Assembly: GCA_018697195.1 (NCBI GenBank) | Contig: CM031879.1 | Span: 34,052,228 to 34,116,227 of the forward strand | Direction of reading: 5' to 3' | Length of the DNA stretch: 64,000 nucleotides | From: Certhia americana | Taxonomy: Eukaryota > Chordata > Aves > Passeriformes > Certhiidae | Shown: in pieces, positions 50,988-63,172 of the stretch | Position numbering within the stretch: the stretch's first letter is position 1 | How the letters are laid out: every line of letters begins with the position of its first letter | Made by a program: the position numbers and the translations under genes | The notes under the pieces: generated by a model | The model's database searches: none | The model's input: only the letters and a program-made list of their open reading frames with translations | Told to the model about the DNA's origin: nothing

Positions 50988-51660
50988 CTCGCCCTTGTTT
51001 TGTTTTTACACAGGGGGAGACACTGTAGATCCTCTTTGGGCAAGCTGGGCTCCTCTGCTTGCTTGTCCTCACTGGAGATGATATTTCTTCTGTCTGTTCT
51101 GAACTTCTGTGGTTTCACTTAATGTCCTTTGCCTCTCATCCTCCAGACACATGCTGCTGGGAGTAGCCTGGCTCCGTGACCTTGATAAGCTCCTCATTAG
51201 TGCTGGAGGTTTTTCTGTGATGCCCTCAGAGACATTACTCTCTGGGTGAGCAAGTCCTGGTCCCTCATAACTTGTCCTCGCAGGGCATGTGCTCCATCCC
51301 TGCCCACCACAGTGTCCCTGCCCTGGGCTTGCTCCAGTTTATCAATGCCCTTTCCACCCTGTGGAGCCCCAAACTCCAGCTGTGGTCTAACAGCAGCTGA
51401 GTACAGGCAAGAATCCCTTTCCCTGATCTGTGCTCCTGCCAATGGAGCCCAGGGCACCGCTGGCCTTCACTGCTGCCAAGGCTCACTGCTGGACTGGGCT
51501 GACCCACTGCTGTACCCAAGGACCTCCTGTGCAGAGCCGCTTCCCAGTCTTCCTTGTTGCAAGGAATTTTTCCTCCCAGCAGAACCACATTGTATTTGTC
51601 CTTGTTGAATTTCATAAGGCTTTTGTTTGCCCATTATTTGAACTTGACCTCAAGCAGGCT
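50988..51660 (-). mobile_element. CR1 LINE, proximal part of the interrupted copy
   Basis: The minus strand encodes MKFNKDKYNVVLLG near 51615, matching the CR1 block MKFNKxKCxVLHLG. At 51030-51180 the plus strand has ctctttgggcaagctgg and tttgcctctcatcctccaga-type sequence typical of the reverse complement of CR1 3' regions. Coding frames are broken. It is the same element as 50140-50275, split by the LTR. Confidence 0.75.
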
Positions 51661-54600
51661 TGGAAATACACTGGGAATCAATTGAAAGGATACAATTGAA
51701 TTCAGAGGTTGCTTTTGAATCATTCAGGACAGAAATTTAAATACATTAAAGGGAGGAAGAATGTGCAAAGATATTCTGGGGTATTTTTGAAATACTTGAA
51801 ATACAGTGAACGAGTCTTTCATCTAGCATAACCTAGGTTAGCACAAAACCTGCAGCTGGAGAAGACCCCAAAATCCCTCAACCAGGAAAAAATTCATTAG
51901 TTGCCCCATATCTAGCAACAGTCAGGTACATGAAGGGCACATCAGGCATCTGAGGCAATAGGAGGTGCTGTGTGTATACTTACACATATATATACATAGG
52001 CACAGTGTGTTAGGATAGGACTGACAAAATGGGATGGGATGTGCCTGCACATGGTTGGGAACATATGACTAGAAAACCCCCTAATTGCAATAGCACTTCA
52101 CTAAAATTGACAAAACAAATGGAGGCAATTTATGTCCTGTGTATAAACCAAGTTACACAAGTTCATTGTTCTACTCAATCCCTAAATTAGGCCTTTTTGA
52201 GAGTTATTTAGGCTTAAGGAAGGACATGAATTTAAAGAGAAATAGCTGTTCTAATTTTTCATGTAAACAAGCTCTTATTTGATTTTTCTCTGTAATTATT
52301 CAATAGCATGAAAATTAAAGACTAAATTCCCTTTCAAAAAACTTTATTAAATATTTTGCCCAAATGACTTGATTGTATCATTTTAATGAATATAGAGAAA
52401 ATGAATCAGCACAAAAAGTCATTAATTATAACATGGCAGAAAACCATTGAAATAGACAACAAGGGCTCTTTAACATGTTAAAGAACTTTTTACTGACACA
52501 GACTATTGCAAAACCATCTTGCAAACTTATCAATGTGGGGCAACAGATTTACCAGAAGTTCATAATGCCCTCTCAATGCTTTACATTTTCTCCTATGTAT
52601 TTCAGTAGGAATCAACCCTGCAAAGGCTGGTTTATTGTAGCCTGTGTAGATAAAAGACAGAGGAATTTACTTCAAAAAGTGGTTCCTTTTTAGGAGCCAT
52701 CTCTCTTTTCATAAACACAACTTGATCAAAATTGAAGACTTTGTGAAACGGGGTATTGCACTTAGAAGAAAGTCAAAGAGATTTTGAAAATGGATAGAGT
52801 TTAAACTAGATCATTACTACCAGCTACTGCAATCATTACAACTGAGGATTAAGTTATATGTCTATGTGGATGATGCATTTGTAGCTCTGCAAAACTCTGG
52901 ACATGAATGTTTTTTTGTGAATGCAATTCCTTTCTTGGTCCATTTTTCCAATAAATGGACTGCAATCAACTTCCAAAAGTGAATCTCAAACAATAGGTAA
53001 TATCAAGTGCCTGAAATCTGAAATGCTCTCAACTGCTAAGAGAAGAGAAATTGTGAAGAAGAAAATTATGGCACTGTCAGGAAAAACATCCTGAAGAATG
53101 AAGAGGTTCAACTGCACATTGGTTTGTTGCAGAAAATGGGAAAGCAGCAGTATTTTTTTACTATCTTAACCAAACAAAACATAGTAGCAGGACTGTGTCA
53201 CATCCAAAAAATGAGGAGATGTGATTTACAAATTAGGAGGTAACATCTGTAGCTAAAAATTCCCATTTTATTAATATTTTGATTTCTGGTTTTTAAATTA
53301 TTATTTATGATTTTAAAAAATTCTTATACCAAGCTTCTTCAAGCATTTAGGCAATCAATAGCACATTATTTTTCCCACATGGATGCTGAGATTCCCTAGC
53401 AGTGGTGGCACTGCCTGGCAAGCATCAGATGGAGGGAAATTTAGGCTAAGACTGATAGAGGCTGGAATGCTGAGAGTGCAGTGGACACTCCCGCACTCAT
53501 GTGCGACTGGAAGACCTACTGGTGATTTCCATGGGCCATGTTTTTGGATGGTATAAAGTAGTTTAATTATGAAGAATTCTGGAGCTGTGTTGATTCACAC
53601 CGTATGGGTATTTGTCGAAATCATTTCCTGGCAGAGTTACAGAGCTATAAATGTGGCAGTGCTCTTCCACTGTCACTCTTTGTGGGTTGATTCTATATTT
53701 GCTGAAGGGAAACAGTAATTGAGGCACAGATATTTGCTTGACAGATAATACTCATGGCAACAATCTCTCAGGCATTTATTGTGTACACAGCTATTGAGAA
53801 TACTGGCAGTTTTCCTTCACTTCATGACATAATAAAATATTACAATTAGTACAAAATGCACTCAACATTCAAAATGTCGTCATCCAGTGATAGTCATTGT
53901 TCCTGTGATTGATAGATTTTAGTGGAAAAGGATGAATTTACTTAAGTGATAAATATTTGCACATGTTTTTCAGTCAATACTGATAGATTTGAGTTAACTA
54001 AAGGCAATGTGATTTCCATATTTTTGTTTTCCCACCAGGACCATTTACATTTGTTTTGAGGTTTCCATTAATCCCTGCAATTTATTGAGTAAATTGCTAT
54101 TTATTTCATCAAGGATTGGTGCATTTCGTATGACATTTCCTATGACAAACAAATGCTTGGTGTTTTGTTACAGTGGTACGTCATTGAAAGGAAACAATGA
54201 CTTGTCTCTGCATACTTTGATGGCTTTAGGATCACAAGCATAGGAAGTAAGGTCATCCTGCTTGCAGAGGGAGGTTGCACCAGCACAATGACATTGAGTG
54301 GGACAAGGTTGCTTCTCTAATTTTGTTATAGTTGAGTGCTGTGATGGTGCAGTAGTATCTAATGGAGTGAATAGTAGGAAGAGGACAATGTTTTTGCTAT
54401 GGAGACAAGTGGTAAAAAGAACTCCCAAAGGAACAGTGGGGGAGATAATGACACACAGACCCTGGTAACTCTTTCCTGTTACTGCCTAGCAAAATATTTG
54501 GTGGGATTTGATTGCTTCATTTACTATCAGACACTTGCTATAAAGCATTAAATTGCCACTTAAGTCTTCTGATAGATAGAGAGCAATAGAACAAATGTAT

Positions 54601-57387
54601 ATAAACCTTTATCAGCATGCATTTGGGATGCTTGCTGAGGCACATCCTCATCAGACATAAACCCAAAGTTAAAACTCAACTCTGGGGCTTGAAATTTGTA
54701 TAAATCATTAAAGCTATCCAGCATATGTGGCATCTCCCCTTATTTCAGTTCTCTTGGAGGTCAGATTGCAGTAGAGTAGTTAGGTTCACCTGTGATGAAT
54801 CACTTTTTGGTTATCATGGTCCAAGCCCTGAATTGACACAGGTCCATTGGAATCACACTGCTCAGGATCTTGTCCAGTCAATTTTTGAGTATCTTTGTCA
54901 ATGAAGATGTGTTCCTGACTCCTTCTGAGGTTCAGGAAAAAGAGAGGAAGCAGAAGGACTATTTATTCCCTGCTCTTCTTTCCCTCTTCTATTCCTGGGT
55001 ACTCAAAGCAGACATTGGTGTTGATGCTGGTGGTCAGGGGGAATCAGGAAAAGAGGGGTTACTCAGGCAGGTGTGATCTAAGCAGTCTGCCTGGGTCTCA
55101 TGACTGTGAGTGCAAGAAATTGAATTGCAAGTGCGTGTTTTATAGGAAACAACCAGTTACATGTAAGGGTTATCCTGACCTGGATCAGAGTCTCAGTACA
55201 GTGACACAAGCTTTTTAAGAAAAGAGCTGGTCCTTTTAGTGCAAGACTTTTCTGCAGCACAGCAGATACCAATAAAAATTTTGAGCACACATCATGTGAA
55301 GATACTGTTTATGTTCAGCAATGATATTTTTATAATTTAAAGAGAAATTCAAAAGATATTATCTTGTATTCTTCCACTTGAATGTTAATACTGAGAGGTA
55401 CAAAATTTGTACACAGACTCACTCAGTGCATCTCTGGCAAGGTTGTATTCAGTGAGGCTGGCTGTTTTCACAGATAATTCAGCTGTGCATGCCCATCCAG
55501 AACACAAAACCTTTCTTCCAGTCACTGCATGACTGTGTTGTTAAATACAGATTATCTGACTGTGTAAAATGAGTTTAGCTTCAGAAGGGAGGTTTGTTTC
55601 TATCAAACTCACTCCCATTCCTTCAACTACTGTGAACTTGACTGGGGTGAGGGGAATGAAGAAGAAATGAAACAGTGGCTCAGTTCTTCCCTGCCTCTTT
55701 GCCTATCCTGTACACCCAGGTTTGTGGGATGGGAACTGCAAATTCTGTTCCTTGAGATTTGTTGGAGAAGCTCCATTTCCTTGGAGTTCCTACTGCTGAG
55801 TATATGCAGATTGCTTAGTTAACACGTTTCTCTAGTACTCTCAGTAACTGCTCCCATACCCAGGAGCTTTCTGAGAGCTCATCTTGTAAAAATCCAACGA
55901 ACATCTGAGGGGACATAGCAATTTTTTGCACCTGTCAAAATCTTATTCCATTGCCAATGCACAGCATGTCACAGAAGCATTTTCAATGGTGGGAAGTAAA
56001 GTCTGGTTAATCTCTGAAAAGCCCAGAAATAGTTCTCCAATCATCCCAATTTAATAGGTGATTCTTATGCAAGGATAACAATGCCTACAAATTTAAGGTA
56101 ACTGTGGATTCAACAGAATACTGAGATACAGGGGCTTTCGTGTCACAATCTAGTGAAGCATAAAGATATGCATATACAGCAGCTTTTAAATTTCAGTTGA
56201 AACATCAAATTGCCAAGCAACATCTACATAACTTTGTCACAATGTTTAGTGGGAAACACTTAGAGCAAAATATAACCCTCTCAGCTAAATACATGTCAGA
56301 GAGAAATATTCATGTCTTTCAGTATGGCTATAGAGGCAAACTGGAGTTAAGGAAAAACAACATTTTTAATAGAAGTATTTATTTTGGGTTGATTTTTTAA
56401 TGAAATATTTGACAGCCCTGGAGTAAAATTGTAATTATTTACTGCAGGATTTAATTAAAATATGCTTATTTTTGGGAAAAAAAATTACATCTGTTCTGAA
56501 ATGCCAATGCTACACTATGCAGGCAAAATAAATAAGGCAACACAACTTTGAGGTTCACATTTATTGTGTGTATGCTTTGAAGTACTATTTATGGGTCAAA
56601 TTCAAGAAGCACTAGAGGATATCCCTGTGGATGAGGAGTTTGTGCTGTGGGATGGGAGAAGCAAGTAACATCCACATGTGACTCCTCTGTCTCTCAATGC
56701 CACCTTCTTTCCTCCCATGTGAATGGCTGGTTGATCCACATAGTCACAGAATTTAATTAAAAAAACCTGCAAGTTTTTATTTTCTTTCAATATAAAACCA
56801 GCAACAAAACCTATTCTGCCTTACCTTTTACATGCATTTCACTGCTTGAAGTTAAAATCATATGAGTGATTGGCAGGATTTGGACCAAAACAGTTGGTGT
56901 AATAACCTGCCTGTGTGTAAGTAGGTGCCTGTAACTTGCACTCAGTTGTGGACAGATGACTTATTAGGGTTTACAGAGCTTTGGATCAGGATTGAGGTTA
57001 CCATGGGTCCACAGAAGATTCTCTTAGTGGGAGATGGACCCCCTGGTGGGCTTGTAAAGGCAAAGGGATATCATGCATATCCCTGACATTGAATATCCCA
57101 AATGATATATTATTATTATTATTAAATATAATAGTGATTAGTAGTGATTAAAATGTTATTATTAAAAAGCAATATTTCACTGATAAGATGGTGAAATTGG
57201 CTGGCATATGTAAGAGGCCCTCTCAGTGACCTAACCTGTTCCAGAAATAATCTGGTGCAGTTCTCTGCTGATGACTTTAAAGTGAATTGCTGGACAGATA
57301 TGTTTGTTATGCAGAAAGCCAAGATGTGATATGAAAGTATATGTGCAACTCACAATTTCAAATTGATTTACATCTTCCCCAGAAAAT
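51661..57387. other. Intergenic sequence, no gene recognised
   Basis: AT-rich, with an 18-bp perfect palindrome at 52467-52484 and an ATT-rich run at 57108-57130. Unrecognised small frames include 54168-54428 (minus) and 54870-55076 (plus). No exon or RNA gene was seen. Confidence 0.55.
52467..52484. repeat. 18-bp perfect palindrome TCTTTAACATGTTAAAGA
   Basis: Self-complementary over 18 bp with no spacer, in AT-rich unique-looking DNA. Confidence 0.95.
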
Positions 57388-57990
57388 AATCACAGGATCA
57401 TTTAGTTTGGACAAGGCCTTTAGGATTCAGGTGTCCAACCATCTGTTATTAAATTTTCCTAGTATCCAATCTAAATCTCCCTAAGTGCAGCTTGAGGCCA
57501 TTTCTTCACACCCTGTCACTTGTTGTCTGGGAGAAAGAACCAATTCCCACCTGGCTATATAGCCCACGACCAGTGGGCTAACTCCCACTCCTTTCAGAGA
57601 GTGATAAGGTCTTTCCTGAGCCTACTTTCCTTCAGATTAAATACCCTCAGCTACCTCAGCTGCCTCTCATCAGACTTGACCCTACACCAACTTTGCTGCC
57701 CTTCTCTGGACTTGCTTCAGCACCTTGATGTCCTTGTAGTAGGGGATGCAAAACAATATTAGAGGTGTGGCCTCACCAGTGTCAAGTGGGACAATCCCTG
57801 CCTGGTCCTGCTGGCCATGCTGCTGCTGATACAGGTCAGGATGCCATTGGCTTTCTTGGCCACCTGGTCACACGCTGGCTCATGTTCAGCTGCTGTGAAA
57901 CAGTGCTCCAAGGTCCTTTTCTGCCAGGCAACTTCTTAGCCACTCTGCATCAAGCCTGTAGTATTGCAAATGCCATGCTGCAGGTGTGCA
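57388..57990 (-). mobile_element. CR1 LINE 3' portion, degenerate
   Basis: The plus strand begins aatcacaggatcatttagtt, the reverse complement of a CR1 terminus. It continues with tcctagtatccaatctaaat, tgcccttctctggacttgct, gtgtggcctcaccagtgtca, tggtcctgctggccatgctg, caggatgccattggctttct and ggtccttttctgccaggcaa. These are successive blocks of the antisense CR1 3' coding end and UTR. Multiple stops show it is dead. It differs enough from the 2625-3490 copy to be an independent insertion. Confidence 0.9.
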
Positions 57991-59722
57991 AAAAGCCCGT
58001 GTTTTCAAACTGCTCTGATCAAAGTGCATAGCTGCAAGAGCAGGCTGTATGTATGCATGTGAAAAACGTGAAACACTGCTATGGCTATAGGAGAGTAAGG
58101 GCTTCCCAGAACTCCTCTCTAACTGATCCTATTGGCTGAATACCACAAATTTCATCCTCTGCTTCTTCCAGGTGTTTCTTCAATAATGCTGATGGAGAGA
58201 ATACACTTCACACAAGTGGCTTCAGTTTCCAGTAAACATTGCCCATGATGACACCTTGAAGGGGAATCTGAAAGAAAAATCAGTTTCTATCTGTCCTTTG
58301 CTTCCATGTGTGTTGCTGTCTGCATCAGGTTAAGAGAGTATAAAAATGCTGCTGACAACTCCCCTTAGGGGTTCCCTTAGGAATTTTTATCATGTGGAAT
58401 AATTATCAGGGCTCTAGGGAAGTTGTGGGGGAGCTTCCTTTCCTTCAGGGACTCTGTTGAATAACTCAAACTCCCTTGGTATTTGCACAGTTTTCTCTGT
58501 ATGAAATACCAGTATTTAAAGCAAACAAGCAGGTAGCTATGAACTGAAAAAAAACTATCAAAAACCAATCTAGCTATGTCTAAACAGAGGATCCTGCAGC
58601 CAGACCTAGACAAGAAAATAAGTGATGTTGTTAAGGGTGTGTATTCCCAGAGCAGCTCCTGGCAGGTTCAGTGGGAATCATTACCTCCTTCGTGCGATGA
58701 AAATCAGGTCATTCACTGAGTGCCTGAACATGGATTTAATAGCCTCACTTGTGGTGGTTGTGGTTTTCCTCCAAGGAGTTTTCGGCCTTATGTTACATGT
58801 TTTGAAAAGGACACACTTCTCCCCACCCCATTCCTAAAAAAAAATTTAAAAAACCCTACTGCTGTAAATCAAGTAAAATTCATAACTTGCTTGAGGTATC
58901 ACAGCTGTTGATTAAAGACTCAACATCTTTCGAAGCGCATTGCTGCTAGGAAGATAAAAATCTTTTTGACAAAGTTGTGACCATAAAAATTGCAAAGCTT
59001 TAGTCAACAGTTAGAGATTTGCATCTCCCTTATAATAAATAACAATAATAATAGCTCACATTTATATGATGCTTCCAAGATTCAAAATGTTTTACAAACA
59101 TCAGCTAATTAATCTTATTGAAATACTTTCTCTTGCAATACAGTGATATACAGTCCAAAATGTATCTCATAAAGGGGGCTAATGACTCATAAAATGCAGC
59201 ATTTTCCTTGCTGTGTGACTATCACTGGTTTTTAAAATGGCAAATATAAAAATCACACACCTTTATATTTATGCAGCCTATTCTTCAATTATTACATCTG
59301 TGCAGTGGCCACTGTGGTTAATTTGGGTTGGAACATGACTGGAATTTGGATGTCCAGTTGGAATCTCTGGTCTCTTCATTCTCAGGGATTTGTTCACCTT
59401 ACAGAGGATTTGTGTCAGTCATCAGCAGCCTGACAAAGCTAATGGTACCCAGCTCCTGTTTAAGGTCTCTGGGTTAGGGGCTGCTCAAGGGGCCAGGTCA
59501 GAGGAGACACCACTCTGTGGGGCAGAATGGGGGTTGTGTCCCTCTCTGCAAGGTCTGCAGAGACCATGGAGGCAGAGCAACACTGGTAGCTCTTGTAAAT
59601 ACTCCCTGATGTCTTTCTTACTGTGTTTGGAAGACCTGAAAGGAATACTAGCCAAATTTTCACTCCTGCATCCCTTTCCTTGCATACCCCATGTCATACA
59701 ATGAAGGAACACGGACAAAACC
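57991..59722. other. Intergenic sequence with a possible L3-like relic
   Basis: Mostly unique-looking. The frames 58622-58837 and 59390-59704 are unrecognised. A possible ancient LINE tail at 59030-59120 is listed separately. Confidence 0.5.
59030..59120 (+). mobile_element. Possible ancient L3/CR1-like LINE tail relic
   Basis: The order aataataatagctcacatt, tatatgatgcttcca, caaaatgttttacaaacatc, agctaattaatctt resembles the widespread amniote L3-type tail (...atagcayttatatagcgctt..., caaagcgctttacaaacatt, aattaatcct). Heavily decayed; recognised from memory only. Confidence 0.4.
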
Positions 59723-60903
59723 TGTGGTGGTGCAAAAGCTGTTCTTGACATCACAGTTTTTAGCACATATTTCTTGACTAACAGTATACATATGGTTTGC
59801 ATGGCAAGGTTTTGGTAGTGGCTGTCTGCAGGGCTGACTCCTGTGAAAAACTGCCAGAAGTTTTCCTCCATGTCCATCAGAGCCGATGCCAGTCAGCTCC
59901 GGAATGACCAAGGCTGAACACATCAGTGAGGGTGGTAGCACCTTTGGGATAACAGATTTAAGAAGGGGAGAAACAAAGACTGTGCATCATCATCAGAGAG
60001 CAGAGTGAGAAAATGAGAGAGCAAGAACCTTGTAGACACCATGGTTGGAGAAGATGGAGGGGAGAAGGTGCTCCAGGCACTGAAGCAGAGATTCCTCTAC
60101 AGCCCGTGGTGCAGCCCATGGTGAGACAGACTGTCTCACTGCCCTCACTGGAGGTCAACAGGGGAGCAGAGATCCACCTGCAGGCAACAGAAAACCCCCC
60201 AGTGGAGCAGGTAAAGGCATGATGGAGGCTGTGACCCAGTGGGAAGCCCATGCTGGAGCAGGGTCCTGGCAGGACCCATGACCCTGTGGAAAGAGGAGCC
60301 CACAAAGGAGCAGGTTTTCTGGCAGGACTTGTGAAAGTGCAAAGGACTCAGGCTGGAGCAGTTTGTTCCTGAAGTACTTAACTCTGTGAGATGGATTCAT
60401 GCTGGAGCAGTTCTTGAAGAACTGCAGCCCATGGGAAGGACACAGGTTGATGTCTGTGAAGGACTGTCTCATATGGGAGGGACCCCATGCTGGACTAGGG
60501 GATGAGTGTGAGGGATCCTTCCGCTGAGGAGGAAGGAGTGGTAGAGACAGTGTGTGATGTACTGGCCACAGCCCCAGTTGCCCCCCACTGGAGGGGAGGA
60601 GTAAGAGAAAATTGGAAAGTTAAGCCCTGGAAGAAGGAAGGAGTTGGAGGAAGGCATTTTCAGATTTGTTTTTATTTTCTCATTGTCCTACTCCGATTTT
60701 ATTGTTTATAAATTTAACTAATTTCCCCAAGTCTGGGGAATTAGTCCCCTAATTTCTGCCTGTGACTGGTGAGTGATCTTTCCCTGTCCTTATCTAGACC
60801 AACAAGCCTTTGTTCTATTTTCTCTTCCCTACCCAGCTGAGGTGGGGTGGGATAGAACAGCTTTTGTGAGCACCTGACATCCAGACAGGGTCAGTCCACC
60901 ACA
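59723..60903 (+). mobile_element. Long solo LTR of an avian endogenous retrovirus
   Basis: The element runs from TGTGGTGG (59723) to CCACCACA (60903), an exact 8-bp terminal inverted repeat, for 1181 bp. Blocks I recognise from a common bird LTR are ggtggtagcacctttgggat with a TATA-like gatttaagaagg near 59955-59966, tgctccaggcactgaagcag, and repeated gcccatgctggagcagg / ccatgggaagga motifs. Later come tgaggaggaaggagtggtag, tctcattgtcctactccgat, tgagtgatctttccctgtcc and ggtggggtgggatagaac. The expected AATAAA reads TATAAA at 60707-60712. No convincing target-site duplication and no retroviral genes are present. Confidence 0.8.
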
Positions 60904-63023
60904 GACAGTCAATATTTTTGTGAGAATTTGTGAGAATTAAGCCAGTTAAACCATACTGATGACATATTAACAATAGTGGTGATAGAGCTTTTCCTGTGGT
61001 TTCCCAAGAAAAAAATCTTTGTGTTCTCAGTACAGAGGACATGGTTTCAAAAGCTGGAAGTATAAAACAGTGTTCTGACTAGAGATTTTCTTCTCCCATC
61101 ATGTGGAGTACCTTTCATCAAAAAGATTGGCTAACTTTACAGCTTTCACCATTGTTTACTGTTTCTTACTTGAGGACATATCTAGGCAAAAATCTGCTAA
61201 TATTTAAACTAACTACAGATTGAACCAAATTCAAGCCAACTTTTGCATCAGAAAAATATACTACTGACTTTTCATTCTAATATATTTGACTTTTCTCTTT
61301 GACTTACTAATTACTGCTACAACTGTGGTAGCATTTTTTATAGTAGGAGGTAAGGTTGATTGCATGGCTATGGGATTATCATGTGGGATGAGATAATTTT
61401 ACAGTGCTTTTGTTTTCTCTCTCTAGGAATCTTGAAAAACTGCATTTTAGGTCTTTATTCTTGTTTATATGTGTGCTGCTTTATTCCTTATACGTAATAA
61501 CAGAAGCATTACAGGGAATGCTAAAATAGTTTATTAAGTCTACAAGGCCCATTTAAGCTGACGGAATGGTACAAAGTGTCCTTAAACATTTACGAGAATC
61601 AGACTGTTGGGGCTTTTGTTTAACTCAGATCCATGCTTCTTTTAAAGCAGTTTGTTGACTGAAAAAAATGACAGCAGAGGAAAACAAAACCTGTGGAGTT
61701 TGCTCTCCTGTAACAGGCAGGTCTTTTTGCCTGACAATGAATGAGATGATGGCATCCTAATATTTTTTCAGCAACCTCCAGTAAATGTCTTTCAAGGCAC
61801 TAGCTGTGCCACTCAGTCCTGCCAGGCCCAGCCCAGCACAGATCCTCACTCAGCTCCGAATTCAAAACCTCAGCCTCCCTAAAAGTCTTGCTGTGACTTC
61901 AGGAGAGGAGCAATCATCTCCATTATGGAAAGCCTCTGTTAATCAGCACTGGGGAGGAAGCACCTGGAGGCATCCAGCCCAGCTTCTGGCATGTAGCCCT
62001 AACCTGCCCCTTTCCTCCATTCCTGTTTTCCAGTCCTGCCTCCCATGGCTTAGCTTTAGGTTTTCTAGCAGAAACACTTAGCTGAATAAGCAGGCTTAGA
62101 AGAACTTGAGCACTCCAATGAATCTTGAAATGCTCTGCCTAAACTGTGAAAGGCCACTTTGAACAAAGCGGATAATTGACCTCTCCTTGCATATTCGATG
62201 CATAAACGGTGACTCCTGATGACAATCTCTGTTTGCTGCTTTTTCTTTCTGTTACCACTGAAGAGCCACCATTATCATGGAAGCATGGGCTGGGTAATCT
62301 CTGATTTGTGCTTGGTCAGCAGGGAAGCTGCCTGAGTTCAGGGTGCAGCATGTTTGATGATGATGCGTGATACCAGATGCATGGGACCAGTTTTCTGCTC
62401 CAATCCCGCTTTGTGGGATTGCCCAAGCAGAACGTAACTTTTCTTTGGAACTTCATCAGATTTGAGTTGACAGTTGTAAACATGTGAGATGTAAATGTGA
62501 AGCTTTTATGGTCAAAGTTATAAAAAGTTTGGTTTTTGGCTTGAAACCATACTTTAGGCAGGAACACATGGTGCTTCAGTGAAAGGTATGTTTTTCAGAT
62601 CATACCTTGCTTCTAGCAAGGAATTTTTTGTATGTTATCACATCACATGAACAGTGTTTATATCACCACTGGAGGAGTATTGTCATACTTACAAGACTAA
62701 ACTTGCTGCTTTATTTACACATCTGAGAATAATTGTGTTTAGCTATAATTTCCAAGTAAGCCTAAAAATAATCACTTGAGACACCTGAGCATGAGTTTGT
62801 TTTTCTGGCTATTCTTTACATTCAATATTGAGCATGGAGCTCTTTTTACATTTTTAAACCAAACCACATTCTCAGCTGGGTGAGGGAAGACTAATGAAAA
62901 CTTTGCTGGTAAACAGGGATCAGCCCTGTTCATCAAGTTCTAATTCACATAAGCACTAAGGAATTGGCAATAATGTATATGCAACCACTCAGTGATAAGT
63001 AGAGAACAGTTTAGGATAAAAGT
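60904..63023. other. Intergenic sequence, no gene recognised
   Basis: AT-rich with no repeat or coding similarity that I can name. The frames 61785-62081 and 62316-62567 are unrecognised. Confidence 0.55.
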
Positions 63024-63172
63024 GACCCTGAGATTAGCTCAGCTGTTTAGAGCATGATGCTAATAGCACCAAGGTGGTGGGTTTGATCCCTGTACAGGCC
63101 ATTCAGCTAAGGGCTGGGCTTGACAATTGTTTTGAGTCTCTTACAATTCAGAATATCCTGTGACCTGTGTGT
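63024..63172 (+). mobile_element. tRNA-Ile-derived SINE with CR1-like tail (TguSINE1-like)
   Basis: Positions 63028-63101 align with tRNA-Ile(AAT). TTAGCTCAG (A box) starts at 63034, agcatgatgctaatagcacc carries the anticodon loop CTAATA, and gggtttgatccc (B box) lies at 63079-63090, followed by tgtacaggcca. The acceptor stem is not complementary, so this is not a working tRNA gene. After it, gggctgggcttgacaattgt and caattcagaatatcctgtga match the CR1-derived tail ending in ATTCTGTG-type units. A tRNA-Ile head joined to a CR1 tail is the design of TguSINE1, mobilised in trans by CR1 machinery in songbirds. The copy is diverged. Confidence 0.8.

Noticed and set aside
51197..51615. Overlapping frames on both strands at 51197-51699 as genes
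   Set aside because: They lie within a degenerate antisense CR1; MKFNKDKYNV is the CR1 block.
59958..60657. Multiple frames at 59958-60711 on both strands
   Set aside because: They fall in the noncoding LTR, whose GC-rich, repeated ggagcag/cccatgg motifs keep frames open by composition.
63028..63101. Functional tRNA-Ile(AAT) gene
   Set aside because: The A and B boxes and anticodon loop are visible, but the acceptor stem does not pair, the T arm is mutated, and a CR1-like tail follows directly. A SINE head is the better reading.
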